Assembly (NCBI GenBank): GCA_008933995.1
Contig: WARS01000013.1
Coordinates: 5,680,329 to 5,744,328, forward strand
From: Datnioides undecimradiatus
Lineage: Eukaryota > Chordata > Actinopteri > Lobotiformes > Datnioididae
DNA length: 64,000 nucleotides
Reading direction: 5' to 3'
Numbering within the stretch: the first letter of the stretch is position 1; each line of letters begins with the position of its first letter. The translations under genes were made by a program, and so were the position numbers. The notes under the pieces are model-generated. The model saw nothing but the letters and a program-made list of their open reading frames with translations. It made no database searches and had not been told where the DNA came from. Below are positions 35,681-48,552 of this stretch, piece by piece.

Positions 35681-38600
35681 GTGTCTTATGTAGTCCTTTC
35701 CATTGCGGCGGTTGGCAAAATGTGTGTCCATTCTACTTTAAATGCAAACAAAAAGTTTGGGGGAAACCACTGGGGGATTTGAAGAATTGCAAATAACATT
35801 TTTATTTATTAAATGGATGTGGATATTTGAAGAGCTTCATGCTCTGACTTTAAAAGTATGAAAATGCTTTTCAAATATGCTTTCTGCGTTGCTGAATCTG
35901 ATGGTTTTGCATGACACTGACCTGCTTTGTATTATGTTAATGCTCGATTTCTTACATAAGTGGCAATGAATATGCAATCAGCTCCATCACCACAAGAGAT
36001 GTTATCTGTAAACTTACCTAACAGTTTCTGACAAAATGGTTCTTGCCACAGCAAAAGCCTTGTGACACCTGCAATGAGAGTACAGGCACTATAGTTGCCC
36101 TGGATCACAGCCAATCTCTCCCATCCATCCAGTGCACCATCCATCTCCATGCTGGTATGCAATAGTCAGCCTACGTTTGTTGTAGACCAAACAGTCACCA
36201 AATCTTTACAAAATACGCAGTCACAAAGAAGGACAGTATGTGTAGACATCCTCATCTCAAAAAATAAATGAAAAGGGAGCAATGAAATACACGAAATCAG
36301 ATCGGGAAAAGTGTGATTTTAGTAACATGTCTGGATCACATGTTGATGCAGTCACCAAAGGAGAACGCAGTATTCATAAAATATGCTCTGTTTTTCTAAG
36401 CATCGATCTGTTTTGGCCTTGTGCTTAATGTTTGTTGACCCTTGAAACTCAGATGAAACATATCAATCGTTCCCTTCATTGTCTCTACACACCACACATC
36501 GAAAACAACCATATTGTATTTACAGCTTTACACTGTCTGCTGTTTGCATGGCTTGGCCCTTCTTAACATTAAGTAATGTGTCACCTTGTTATCTCTTTTT
36601 CCATTTACCATTGCAGTGACACCAGCCCGGTATGGCCATACTGTTTTGTGATTTATGTGTAGCACTGAGAACTGGGAGGCAGAAATATAAACTGAGTAAA
36701 GCATTCAGAAATCATTGCAGAGACAATTTTTTACGATGCAGCATTGATAGGTCTATGTATGAGTGTTGCTGTGTTTGTTGTAATAATTTTAAAATGTGAG
36801 GTGTTATCACTCACTCTAACTAAGAAAATCCTCAAGTGGAGCTCCAGATAAACTGCTGCGATTGGCCCAACTGTGATAAGGCCAGGTGAAAATCTGTCAA
36901 GCCAGGTATTTTTTTCCCCAACATTTAGATGAAGTCAAGGCTTTAAAGGATTCAAATCAAGGCTCTCTTACGAAGGAATCACCTTGCATAGTAGCTTAAG
37001 TTAAATTTTATTTTTTGGGCTGTTTCACTGTTCCTTGTGTTAGTTTAGTTTGCTAGCTGACAATAAGAGCTAAATACGCTCTAAACTTGTAACACCTGCA
37101 ATGGTGCTTTGAACATTACTTACATTACTTAATAATTTTGCACAGGAAGCAACAGCTGCATAAACATTGGTCTCATTGGTCTCATTAATGTCCCAGTGAT
37201 ATAGAAAGTGAGATGACTTTCTGTTTGTTCTGTAGTCACTGAAAAAATGGAGGCCATGTTGAAGTTCTGATGTCTGCTATCACACTAAGGTAACATTAGC
37301 ATTACTAATTTAAGCAACAATGCAAAGCGAGTCCTCTATAATAGAACCTCAAGGCCTCATGTGAAGCCTTTGAAATCTCAACTGCATCTGCATATTAGAA
37401 GAAACTTACCCTGGCTTGGTGAGCTGTAGCAGATCTAGCTTGTATCTGGGTCTTGGAGGAAGAAGTGCGAAGAAGCCAGGAGGAGGTCAAAATAAATAGA
37501 ACAATCTTTGTGATTCACTAGAGTAACTGGAGGGGAAAAGACTCTTCAGCACGCTGCCTTCACTGTGCCCCTTCCAATCAGTTTTTTTTCTGTCAACTCC
37601 AATGGTGGCTGTTCAGAACAGGTATGAAAACTTTTGCCATTCCATGTGGTCAAACATGGTGAGACATACTGATGCCTTCAAACTTAGATTTCACAGACAG
37701 ATGCTGGGGAGCAAGAGGGGCTGATGAAATGCTGTAAGAAATAGCCGTACCATTGGGCGACTACAACAGTAGTCGATGAGTAACAGCTGACTCGAGTTGT
37801 TTTCTTGTACTAGCTCACAGGCTATGCCACTTCAGTCAGCCTGATCACGTGGATTAGATTATTATGTGAATGCAGAATATGCGTAGAGTTTATAATTGGC
37901 TCTGACATCATCGTTACTTTCAAGCACATACAATCTCCATGCGGCATAGATTGGGGTGGGGATAATAGCATCCCTCCAGAAACCGCATTAGACACTAAGC
38001 CCCACATCAGAAATTATGTGAAATCTTCTGTATGTGTGCTTGTGGTAAAGCCACATTTCCCTGAATAACACGTCAGCCCAGATACAACAGTGAGTATTGG
38101 TGGTGGTGGCTGTTCTTCTGCTGGGCACTTAAAAAATGAGAAGAAAATGAACTGAGATGAAAATACAAGTACAAAGGTGCAAGTTTTCGAAGTACAGTAA
38201 ATGACACAATATACAAATACAGTTTATTATTGCATCTCTTGGTGTCTTATTTAAAGCAAAAAATATCAATTTATATAATTATAATTTTTATTCATTTTGG
38301 TGCCATAATATACAGTGGTATGTTTGCTCAGATCCATGTCTGTGGTGTGTCTCAGGTGTTTCTATGTAAACACCTCTTTGTTTTGAGAGTAAATAATTCA
38401 TAAAAATTGAAAACCACTGGTGCAAATTATTGAATTGTGTGTCTGTTTTGTGTGTGTGCGTGTGCGTGCATGAGAGGATTTTGAAAGAGAAATTTAGAAA
38501 GAGGGATGCAGTTATTTTATACCTGGTCAGACACATCCTCAGTCGAACCATAGTGGTGATGACAGTGTGTTTTTAAGTATGTGTGAATCTGTGCGCATGC

Positions 38601-39628
38601 ATGCATGTGATTCAGCATGTCTTTGTGAGTATGCAGATAAATATATATGTGTGTGTCTGCTCATCTGAGCATGCAGCTGTAGTAGAAGTGTTAGTTGTGG
38701 TGACATGAGCGGAGCAGCTCTGACAGCTCCAGTCTAGCAGAGGTAGTCGCAGCTCTGAAGTCAGCTCCGGGGGCCCAACAGCACACACACTGTGCAAATG
38801 GTAATCTGTTTTTCTTCCCTGCCAGCTTGGCCAAGGCTCCCAGTAGCATGCACACTCTCCAACTGCATCACAATCATTGGGTGCTGACATGTGCGGCACG
38901 ATGATGCAAAAAAATAGAGAAAAATACTCCTCTTATAGCTGCAAGGCTGTGGTTTTCCACAGTTGTTTCATGTGAGAGATGCAATGAGGTTATGCAATTG
39001 ACTTTGCATTGAGAGACAGCTCATAATATTGGATGGGTGAATTAATGAGAGTGGATCAAAAATACTGACACATCTTTTGCTTTTAAAAATATTCAAGATT
39101 TTAATGATTACATTTAAAGACTTCAACATATGTGATCACTTTGTGAGTAACTTCAAGTGTCTGTTACTGTAACCATGACACAGGATTTAATAAAGATTTA
39201 AAAAATTATACTATTAAAACTATGTGTCCTTACAGAGAGCAAGGACAAAGCAATGTATTTTGTGATTTAAACTGAAGAGATTTTTCAGATGTTTGCACCA
39301 ATTACACAGAATGAACATTTTTAAAACCTGACTAGTGTGCACTGCAAGACCTTTCCGTCACCTAAGATCTCTTCTTGTCCAGCTGACCAAAGCTGAATCA
39401 GAATATTAGTGAGCCTTCATGGCTTTCCCTCTGTTCACCTTTACAACAGGCTACTGATAGCATATCTGCTCCCAGCAGACTGACAGACAGGCAGGCAGTG
39501 AGAGAAGCAAATGCCCTTATCACTGCCTGACATATGATGGGATTAGCTTGAGTGTTGTCTAACAAAGCATTAATGAGCAGTTTTAATTGCCTGCACGGCA
39601 TACCCTGCCAAGCCCTGCCTGAACTACT

Positions 39629-39648
39629 CACACACACACACACACACA
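39629..39648. repeat. (CA)n microsatellite
   Basis: A short uninterrupted run of about ten CA units. Confidence 0.9.
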
Positions 39649-41404
39649 AACTACTACACTGGGCTGTGACGCATATTTGTCCCATCTGAAATGGTGTCCA
39701 AGTGACAGTGAATTTGTATTCATCACTGGAAAACAAACCGTTATTGCTGTCATTCCAATACATTGGTGTACAATGTGTTAGAGAAAATGGGTTTGAAGAC
39801 TTTAACCTTCATTCACTCTCCACACAATACAGACTTAATTGAAATCAATAGATGTTTTTGATTAACTTGCGGTGTCATATTACATTGGAGCCGCACCACA
39901 GCTACAGTGATTTCAGCACCACTCTGACCTGAAAACCCCTTTGATTACAGCAGGGCAGAGGGCAACGTTTTCCATTTTATTCCACAAAAATACTATTTAA
40001 AGATACAATTTCACAGAAATATCAGTTGTGTGTGATGTAGGACTGGAATCTTCATGGTTGTGTTTACGAGGTCCCATTGCTTACCGTGTATAAGTAAACA
40101 TCAGGTGGCAACTTGGTCTGTCTGTCTATCTGAAGGCCATTTCATAAGGTTACATGGCTACGTGCTCTACTGAGTCAACTGAATAACAGATTTACTCTAC
40201 AGTAAAAACTGCATTTCTGCTCATTATGACAAACTGCTTTCTTTTCATCTTGCAGTGTCTGTCTAACCAAGTTTGTTATCATTATTAACTCCATTAACCC
40301 CCAAATTTTGGATAGGAGTCAGACGAAAGCTACACTATTTACCAAATGCAGCTTAACAAGACTAGCTATGCTAGCAGTACTGTGATGATGCGGTATGAGC
40401 TGAATGCTAATGTCAGCATGGTAAAATACTCACAATGACAATCCTACCCTACCATGCTGAAGTTTACATGTATAATATTTATGCCATGTTTGTCGTCTTA
40501 GTTTTGTAATTGAGCAGGTACTGAAAAATGAATCAGAGGTTATGTTTTTCAACCAAAGTTCAACGATCTCATGTTTTCACATGCAGAGCATGCCATTGGA
40601 AAGTGCATGTAATGTAGTAAACAGGCCCAACTATTGCCCACAGTTATATACCTTTGTCATGACAGCTGTTTTGACTAGTCAAACAGATGAGGAAACACAG
40701 TGTTAGGATGTGGAACCAGTCAACTTGACATAAGCATTCCCAAATGGACAGCAGCCATCACACTCCACCAATCATGCTAATAATTAAGCAGATGGTTGCA
40801 AACTATGGTGCTGGTCTTACTGCACAACATAGAAAGAAACAGCATGTCTCTGCAACAGCACAGACTGCACACTGACCCAGGAAAAGCCCAAATGTATCCC
40901 ACACTGCTCAGTCAACACAAGGTTCTAGCATAGTCAAAGGTGAGGAAAAGTGCCTCAAGGCCGCACTTTCACAATCCAGGATTTGACTGACCTTCTACCA
41001 AACAGCTGATGAAGCAAAAAGACCATCTGTGGTGAAAATGTCAAGACTGATTTGGTAAAGTAAAAATGTGGATTGAGTATGGCAACACCAGAATATCAGT
41101 TACATTTATTATAGTGTTCAACCTGCAACAACCATATATAGAAGTTCATATAGTTCATATAACTTAACATATATAACTTAACAGCATCACAGTGAGGCTG
41201 AACCAAATGGTGTTCTTAGGATCCCTTCTATGTTTTAGTGATGAACGGCGACAGAGGAGGCCTGTTTGACAAAGCAGGGAGCGTGACTTCCAGCTGGAAA
41301 CAGCTCCTTTCTCATTCCACAAAGGACTAAAGAGCCCGAAACAGAGCTCAACCCTCATTCTCCTTGCTCTCTTCCTCCCCTCTTTCGAAAGCCTCTTCAC
41401 CACA

Positions 41405-41506
41405 TATTTTTCTGTTCTGTTCTGTTCTGTTTTGTTCTGTTCTCTCCTCTCCTCTCCTCTCCTCTCCTCTTCTCTTCTCTTCTCTTCTCTTCTCTTCTCT
41501 TCTCTC
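41405..41506. repeat. Compound pentanucleotide tract (TTCTG, TCCTC, TTCTC)
   Basis: Three adjacent pentamer runs: about seven TTCTG/TTTTG units, then TCCTC, then TTCTC. The central and right parts are almost pure pyrimidine on the + strand, so the opposite strand is pure purine. The open frames on both strands here are artefacts of the repeat. Confidence 0.92.
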
Positions 41507-43567
41507 CTCTACTCAGCTCTTCTTTATGGTAGAGTGAGTGATTGCCATGCCAGAGCCTCAACCAATGAACCCATCCTATCCCTTCCAGTCTCTGGGGCCT
41601 TTTGCCATGCCACATTTATCACCAAATGTACCAGGAGTGCCGATGTTGTGATGCATCTCAAAGCTCAGAGGCAGCCCCCTCCACTTGTGGCTTTTTCTTT
41701 CACACTAAAGTGAAGGAAACTAAATGATAATAATGGTCTAATGATAAGGATGGACATATTCCACCTGTGAAAGAGATATGGTAGAGTGAGAAAAGGTGAA
41801 AGTTGATTAATTCATCCATGTGTTTTTTATTTTTATTTATTTATTTTTTTTATTGTACAGGGCTTTCACAGTGCCATTGTTCCTCTAAGCTTAAAAAACA
41901 TTTTTGAGCAATGCTGTAGGACACAGTATGCTCAAACCTCACGATGAGTTGAAATGAGAGATTTTCACCAAGTCTAAAAACCTTATCTTATCATTGACTA
42001 AGATTTAATTGATGTTCCCCTTGCTGTCAAGAGCCATCACCTCATCAGCCCAGTGTGCTCCAACTTAGCCAGGTTGTTAATGGGGTTGTGGCTCTCAAGA
42101 CACATCATGTACTTGACACAATTTTCTGAAGGGTACTAAAAGGAAAAAAAACTGCATCTACAAAATATGCCTGTTCATATTTGGAAGAGAGACTTGTTTG
42201 AGATTCAGCCGCTGTCGTCGCCGTAGGAACACTGTGAAATCTACCATCACTAGTGATTCACATGTGTTTTCTTTCATGAAAGGTTAAAGCACCACCTCAC
42301 AGCAAGATACAAGGGTTGGAACATACTGTATTATCTACATGATGTGACGTGTAGAGCTGTGACATGACAACAAAAGCTGCTCTTTTAGGTTTCACAGAGC
42401 CTTTTGAATGTCAAAATAAATATTAAATACATCATTAACCATGGTAAAAGACAAGTCTTTTGCATATTGTTTTTAATTTAATGTTGAGTTCACAATAGAA
42501 AAATTGCCACTATTGGTTTCTGGATTAGTTCCCAACTAGTGTTGGTTTCACTGCACAATTCTGTCTGCCCCAAGGTGCAAAAATGGCATTTTTCAGTTTT
42601 TTTCCATTATAGACCAAATGAATGAATGAATAAACTCCCAATTTTTCTCCTAATGTTTTCTTTAACTCCCAATCCCACCCTGATGCCAATTCCTGATGCA
42701 GTTAAATTATAATATTTTTACATTATGCCCTCAGTGAACATGCTTCTTTCTTCTCTTGTTTCCAAAGTCTACATGTATATTTGGAGACAAATGCAGTTTG
42801 CCCAGTGATGTTGGAAGTTGCTTGGCTCTAAGAAAAATGGAAACAGAAAACAATGCAGTTTATCATAAATAAAAACAATACTGATAAATCTTGAAAATGA
42901 CATTATTTTAAATATTAGTCTTATCTATATATCTATATTTCCAAAATATAGTCTCAATAAGTCTTTGTTACAGGCAACGCTAGAACTGCCAGTATACATA
43001 GAACACTTAAACAGTCAATTAGCTTTGTAAATCCCTTTCCTGTAACATATTTCTAACAGCCGAAGTGGATGTGCTGCCTCTGACCATCTCTGTAGCTTTA
43101 CAAAACCAATGCTATTGCATTCAGACCCATTACTTAATAACATTACTATTTATGGCCCTTTTCATTTGTCACTCTGCAGTGAATGCTTTCCAGAGCAGAC
43201 TCTCTCAGTGCTAGCCTCATATTTAAAAATAAATCTCTGTATAGGGAAATAAGTCTGTTGTATTTCTGTGCTAAAGAGCCAAAAGTGACAATGCAAACAC
43301 GCTGATGTTTAGTATATATAATTTTTCAACATGTTCACTGTTTTGTGTGTTAGCATGCTAATATTTTCTAATTAACATTCATCACAAACAATACTTTGTT
43401 CTCTATTTTGCAGCAATTCAGTTCTCAACAGCACAGCATCTAACCAAGGATGTGTCATATGTCAGCACCCCCCCAGTCTGTCACTCTTTCTCTCTCCATA
43501 ATTCTGCTTATCCAGAGAAGAAGAAATCTGATGTCATGCCTGCCTGCCCTTGACTGTCAAGCCCTCT

Positions 43568-43568
<1 letters not shown>

Positions 43569-43613
<45 letters not shown>
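43569..43613. repeat. (CA)n microsatellite
   Basis: About 45 bp of uninterrupted CA dinucleotides. Confidence 0.95.
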
Positions 43614-43617
<4 letters not shown>

Positions 43618-46600
43618 TTATTTACAGTATAATTACTTCCATGACAGTTCAGATGCAAGGCCATCACTCAGTATTATCAAACTACTGAGGCATGTAACAG
43701 TCTATATATAATACAGAAGAGAAAATCTGAGCACTATTACAGACACACATGACCAACGACACACCAACTGTAATACAGTAAATTTCTACACACAAATGAT
43801 TTTCACTGTCATCTCAGAAAAAAAAGTGTTTCTTCTACTCAACTCATGAAGCCACTTTCAATGACACAAACAAACCATTGAGAGCAAAGAATAAATGATC
43901 AAAACAAGATTTTTTTTATTCCTCATCATATCCATTACCATTCAAATGCAGGCTAGTGAGCAGACTTTGGCAGGAAATAGCAGGCAGGGATATTGATATG
44001 GCTTTCTAAAGGCTGCAGTCTCTATGCAAATCCTGTGTAGATGACTGAGTGATTGCAAAGAAAGTCTCCCTTCCTGCTGCTCCCGCTTTCTTCCATTCCC
44101 CATAACCTGAGCCACCGGAGCAGAACATGCACTTGTCTTTGCTTCATGCCTCAATTTTAACATTGCCGAGGGGCGTGCTGAGAGAAATCAGTTGTAATTA
44201 GACGGATGTTTGAGAGGCAGTTGGATATTAACATGGGTTTCACCCATAGACATGCTGTTGAGTACCGGGCACACATCTCCTGCAGTCACTTTATGTTTGC
44301 AGACAGATGTTCTTTAAGGCCCCCTGCCCCATCATGAAATTATGGGATGAAAGCACTAATTGAGCACATGTATGATGACAATAACGTGGTTTTTGAGTCA
44401 AAAAAGGATAGATATTGTACCCAAGAAAAACTTAATACAGACACTCCCTCTCAGGATGAACTGCAATGTCTGGTAACAAATGAGTCATCTTACTCTCAGT
44501 TAATTAAAATAGTAAGTATGCTTTCATGCCAAAAACAACACATCGACAAACATTAGTACTGTAAAAAACACAAATACATGTAAAACACAGAATCTTGAAA
44601 TATAGGCATTAGATTCAATAAATTTAAAATCTATTAGTCAATTTAATTGAACTGCACTCAAATGGATTGCTGGGTCCCTGATAACCAAAGCATGCCAGCT
44701 AACAGAGGGAAATGCCACACTAGGGCTGAACGTGATCAAATGTACATCGCTAATGAAAGCTTGAGTAGCGATGGTGTCAGCACTTGTGTGCTCAGTGGAA
44801 ATGAACTCAGAAAACTTCTCTTGGATATTACTTTTGGTTGAATATGCTGGTTGAAGACAACAACAATCTGTACCAAACATTGTAATCAAGGGAAAATTAG
44901 AGAGAGACCATACTGACATATCTTTTCATAGAGTTAGTACTCATTTATATCTGGCAAACCATAGGCAATTCATTTTTTTGCCTTTCAATTTTAAGTATTT
45001 TTTTAGGACTTTATTACTTGCTTAAAATAATCTCCCCCATGTCTCAGCTGAGTGCTGTCGCTGCCGGTAGGAGTACAACTCAGAAGAAGAATACTGACAC
45101 AAAAAAACCCTGAATAGATCTTGCTTCGAAGAAAAATGGCAGAGACAGATTACAGATTAAGCGTGCCGCATCCAGCTCTCTAACTCTCCTCTCTGTCTCC
45201 TTTCTCATGGTAAATGCTTTCCTTTTCTGTGTTTGGGGAAAGTAGTGGGAAACAGTGAGTCAAGCTGGAGTGCTGAGAGCTGGACTGGACTGTTAATGCC
45301 ACCCAATGAATTAGGAGTTGGTTCTGCTGGTTTACCATTTGAATGACTGGGAGGCTTGGGAAGGTGGCGAGTTCTGGACACAAAGAGATGCTTCACAGCC
45401 TAAATGCACACTGGTTCACATCTACATGTCTAAATATTTGCCTCCAGGGACATAAGACTTTATAATGTACTGCAACACGAAAAGAAAAGTGTTCCGATTT
45501 GTAATTACTCTTCTTATTTAAACTCAGACAGCTAAATTGTCTTAATTTTTAATTTAAAAGAAAAGATGAATACATTTTCCCTACTTTCAGCAATATTTTA
45601 GAAAGGGAGCCAATTCAGATAAATGATTTTACATGTTAAAGCTATAGTGTTGGACTTTTGTCTCCTCCAAGTGGCAGTCAGAATAATTACATCAATAATG
45701 TCAACATAACGCAACGCTTGCATAAACTGCATCACTACCAGTGCACCATTATGGGAATGTCACACCAGACACCAGATTTAAAAACTCTGTGAAATAGATA
45801 GAGCTGGAATGAAAGTTACCTTTATTTATTTAAAATAAAAAAAGTCTTAGTATATCTACAATTTTGAAGCATTATAATGGGCCCAGATAATAAAAAACAA
45901 AAACAAAAACAAAAAAAAAAACACAACCTTTAGTGAACCTATGTTACTATAACTCAAATCATGCCTAAGAGACTATGTGCTACTGGTCTGTCGGGTCAGG
46001 TCAATGGAAGCAAAGCCTGTGTGAAATAGAACAGGTTATCCTTCGTAATATTTGCATGGAACTCAATAACCAGGTGGGACCCATGTGTCTCTGCTAGTGT
46101 AACTGAAAACATGTAACTTCAGACTGGCTTATGGAACTCATAGAGAACTAGGATTACAATATGTAACCACTTATTCTTCTTTTTAAGGAATTTTTTTTGT
46201 AGTGTGACTGATTGTGGGTAGGGAGTAGGATTGTTGTATGATGGAGGAGTGAATAACTCGGGGCATGTGAGCACTTTATTCCCCAGGAGGCGCTTTCGTA
46301 AGGCTCGCCATCAGTGAGATGAGCTTATCAACCGAGCCCTGATTACAAAGAGAGCACTTTACTGCAACCTTACAGGAAACCCACTGATGGTGCTATTTAT
46401 AGAATATAAATATTCAAGTTGTAATTCAGAGTAACTGTTCTAATCCAAAAGGCTGCTGATGATGTTACTGTGATGATGTCCAGTTAACCATGGAGGACAT
46501 ATTATAATGGTACCTGCATGCTTAGAGAATAAAAATTCTAATGGCTTTCAATCATTTTTACCTCTAACAGGAAACTTACAGTTATGTTACTATGGCACAG

Positions 46601-48407
46601 TATACAGATTACATTAAATATCAAGATAATTTCAGTGAATGGTGGCAAACAGCTGTGGTGACCATAGACTCAACAAATTTAACCACTGCTCCACCATTTT
46701 AACTTTATCGTATTTGAGTTTAAAGTGGGATCGTGTTTGCGATATACAAGGAAGTGAAATCACATCCTTCCCCTTTGCTCAAAAACATATAATTGCAACA
46801 CAAGTACTGCTGCTAACTTATCAGACATGAGGCTATTTAACGGTGCGACTATGTAACACTAAACAAAAAAAAAAAGAAAAAAGAAAAAAAAAGATATGTA
46901 CACTCATACAAGCCACAGATTAATGTTAATGACTCCCCTAGGAAGAGTACTCCATTTTAAGTGATGTTTACATCACAAATAACAACAACAAAAATTAGGA
47001 TGTTAGGAATCTGCGTGATCCAAACAGAGTGGAACTGGATGCATCTGCTAATGGCACAATTAATCATACAGGCCACCGCATGTGTCACATACAAGGAGAC
47101 ATTCTTTTCATTAACACATGGCACGAAATTCCCCTCTCCCACCAACCTCACTTCCCTTTCTGTAGCAGGAATATCTCCAGGCAGCTTTGCAAGACAATAG
47201 CGCACAATTACCCGGAGCAAAAAGCACTGTGGCACTGACAAATGTAGTTTATACTGAGCAGGAGACATTATGTTCTCACATCAGAGTTAAATACCACCTA
47301 TTTATCTCAGCCAAGGCGAGAAAGAGAAAAAAGCTAAAGCAAAAAGGAAGGCAGGGAGAGAGAAACTTAGAGTGATCAAGACAGACAGTGAGAGGGGGAA
47401 GTGGACTGTGGAGACATTGCGAGACGTTCCATGACAACCAGGCTTGAGGATTCTGAACCATTTCGTCAAATACCAAGTGCAGAACAGCAGAGTGGAAAGG
47501 TGCGGTTGTGTAATGACTTATAGCTTATTTCATACTGATTTCATAGAGATGGATGGCACAGGCTATTTGATGCATCTAAACTGAAATGAAAATGACTATT
47601 TCTACATTCCTTAAGATTTGTTGATATCAAGAGGAGCTTATGCTTCAAAAAGATGAAGGAAGATCATATGATCTTGTAAGCTATTCATGCCATAAAAGTT
47701 GCATTTAAGTATACTTAATTAAAAATAGCAAAATACATTAAATATTTATGTAAAAAAGACATACCAGTGCTATATTTCTAAGAAAAGGTGTTCAGAAAAA
47801 AGGAAAAACATAGAGAAGGATACAAATAAGGAAAATACAATCTGTGAATGCAGGTAAGTAGTCACAGTACTCTGGAAGCAAAATGGGTTATGAGATAGGA
47901 ATGCCTAGCCATCTATAGCAGTTTTCTGACCTATAACCTTCATTCCCACGGACACATTCATACACACAAACACTCATTTGTGCTCATTCAAACCCTCTTA
48001 CATGCACAAAAAAAGAAAATAAAGGAAAGAAAACTGTTTAACATTTTCTTTTTTGCATGATTAGCCAAATTGTGATGAAGCCATCATCACCATAATTATT
48101 TTCTTTTGTTTCTCCATATGCAGTATTCTATATATAGAAACGTAGTGTCAGCACTTGTTTAGTCAGAGAAATACATGAGACATGACTTAACTTCTAATAG
48201 AAAGCAATGCATTTTCCAAGAGAAGTCAGTTGACTGTAGTAAACATAGCCATGCATCTCATGGAATCAGACACAAGGTCTGAGAAACAAGCAAATCATAT
48301 TCATCCTCACCAGCATATAAAAAACATTTAAAAATTAAATATTTATGTTGTGTTGTCCACGTTTTCAAGGATATTTCTTGATGGTGCACCACCTTCCTAT
48401 CAGGAGT

Positions 48408-48552
48408 CCTCCTGCTGTTGCCCTTGACCAAAGCACTGGCTTCTGAACAGGATTTGGATCCTAGGCACTGGTCTGTGGCAGCCTATTGTTGAGGAAGGGT
48501 CAAATGCTGAGGTCAAATTTGCCCACAGGGACCAATAAAGTACAATTGAAGT
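48408..48552 (+). mobile_element. SINE-like interspersed repeat, 3' tail
   Basis: The block has the wording of a very common fish retroposon: CTGTTGCCCTTGACCAAAGC, a degraded middle, GGGTCAAATGC, AGGTCAAATTTGCCCACA and the terminal GGGACCAATAAAGTACAATT. The AATAAAG-type end resembles LINE-derived SINE tails. The identity as a SINE or LINE tail comes from remembered consensus wording; the exact family was not checked. Confidence 0.6.

Larger units (their letters stand above)
35690..48400. other. Intergenic downstream of slc6a1, no gene recognised
   Basis: Nearly 13 kb without a supported coding exon. It contains CA repeats, the pentanucleotide tract at 41405-41506, A-rich runs near 45893-45922 and 46863-46893, and an AT-rich repeat-like block at about 45636-45960 that I cannot assign to a family. 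Confidence 0.5.

Noticed and set aside
41397..41713. Open frames over the pentanucleotide tract on both strands
   Set aside because: Repeat artefacts (Leu/Ser and Glu/Arg runs).
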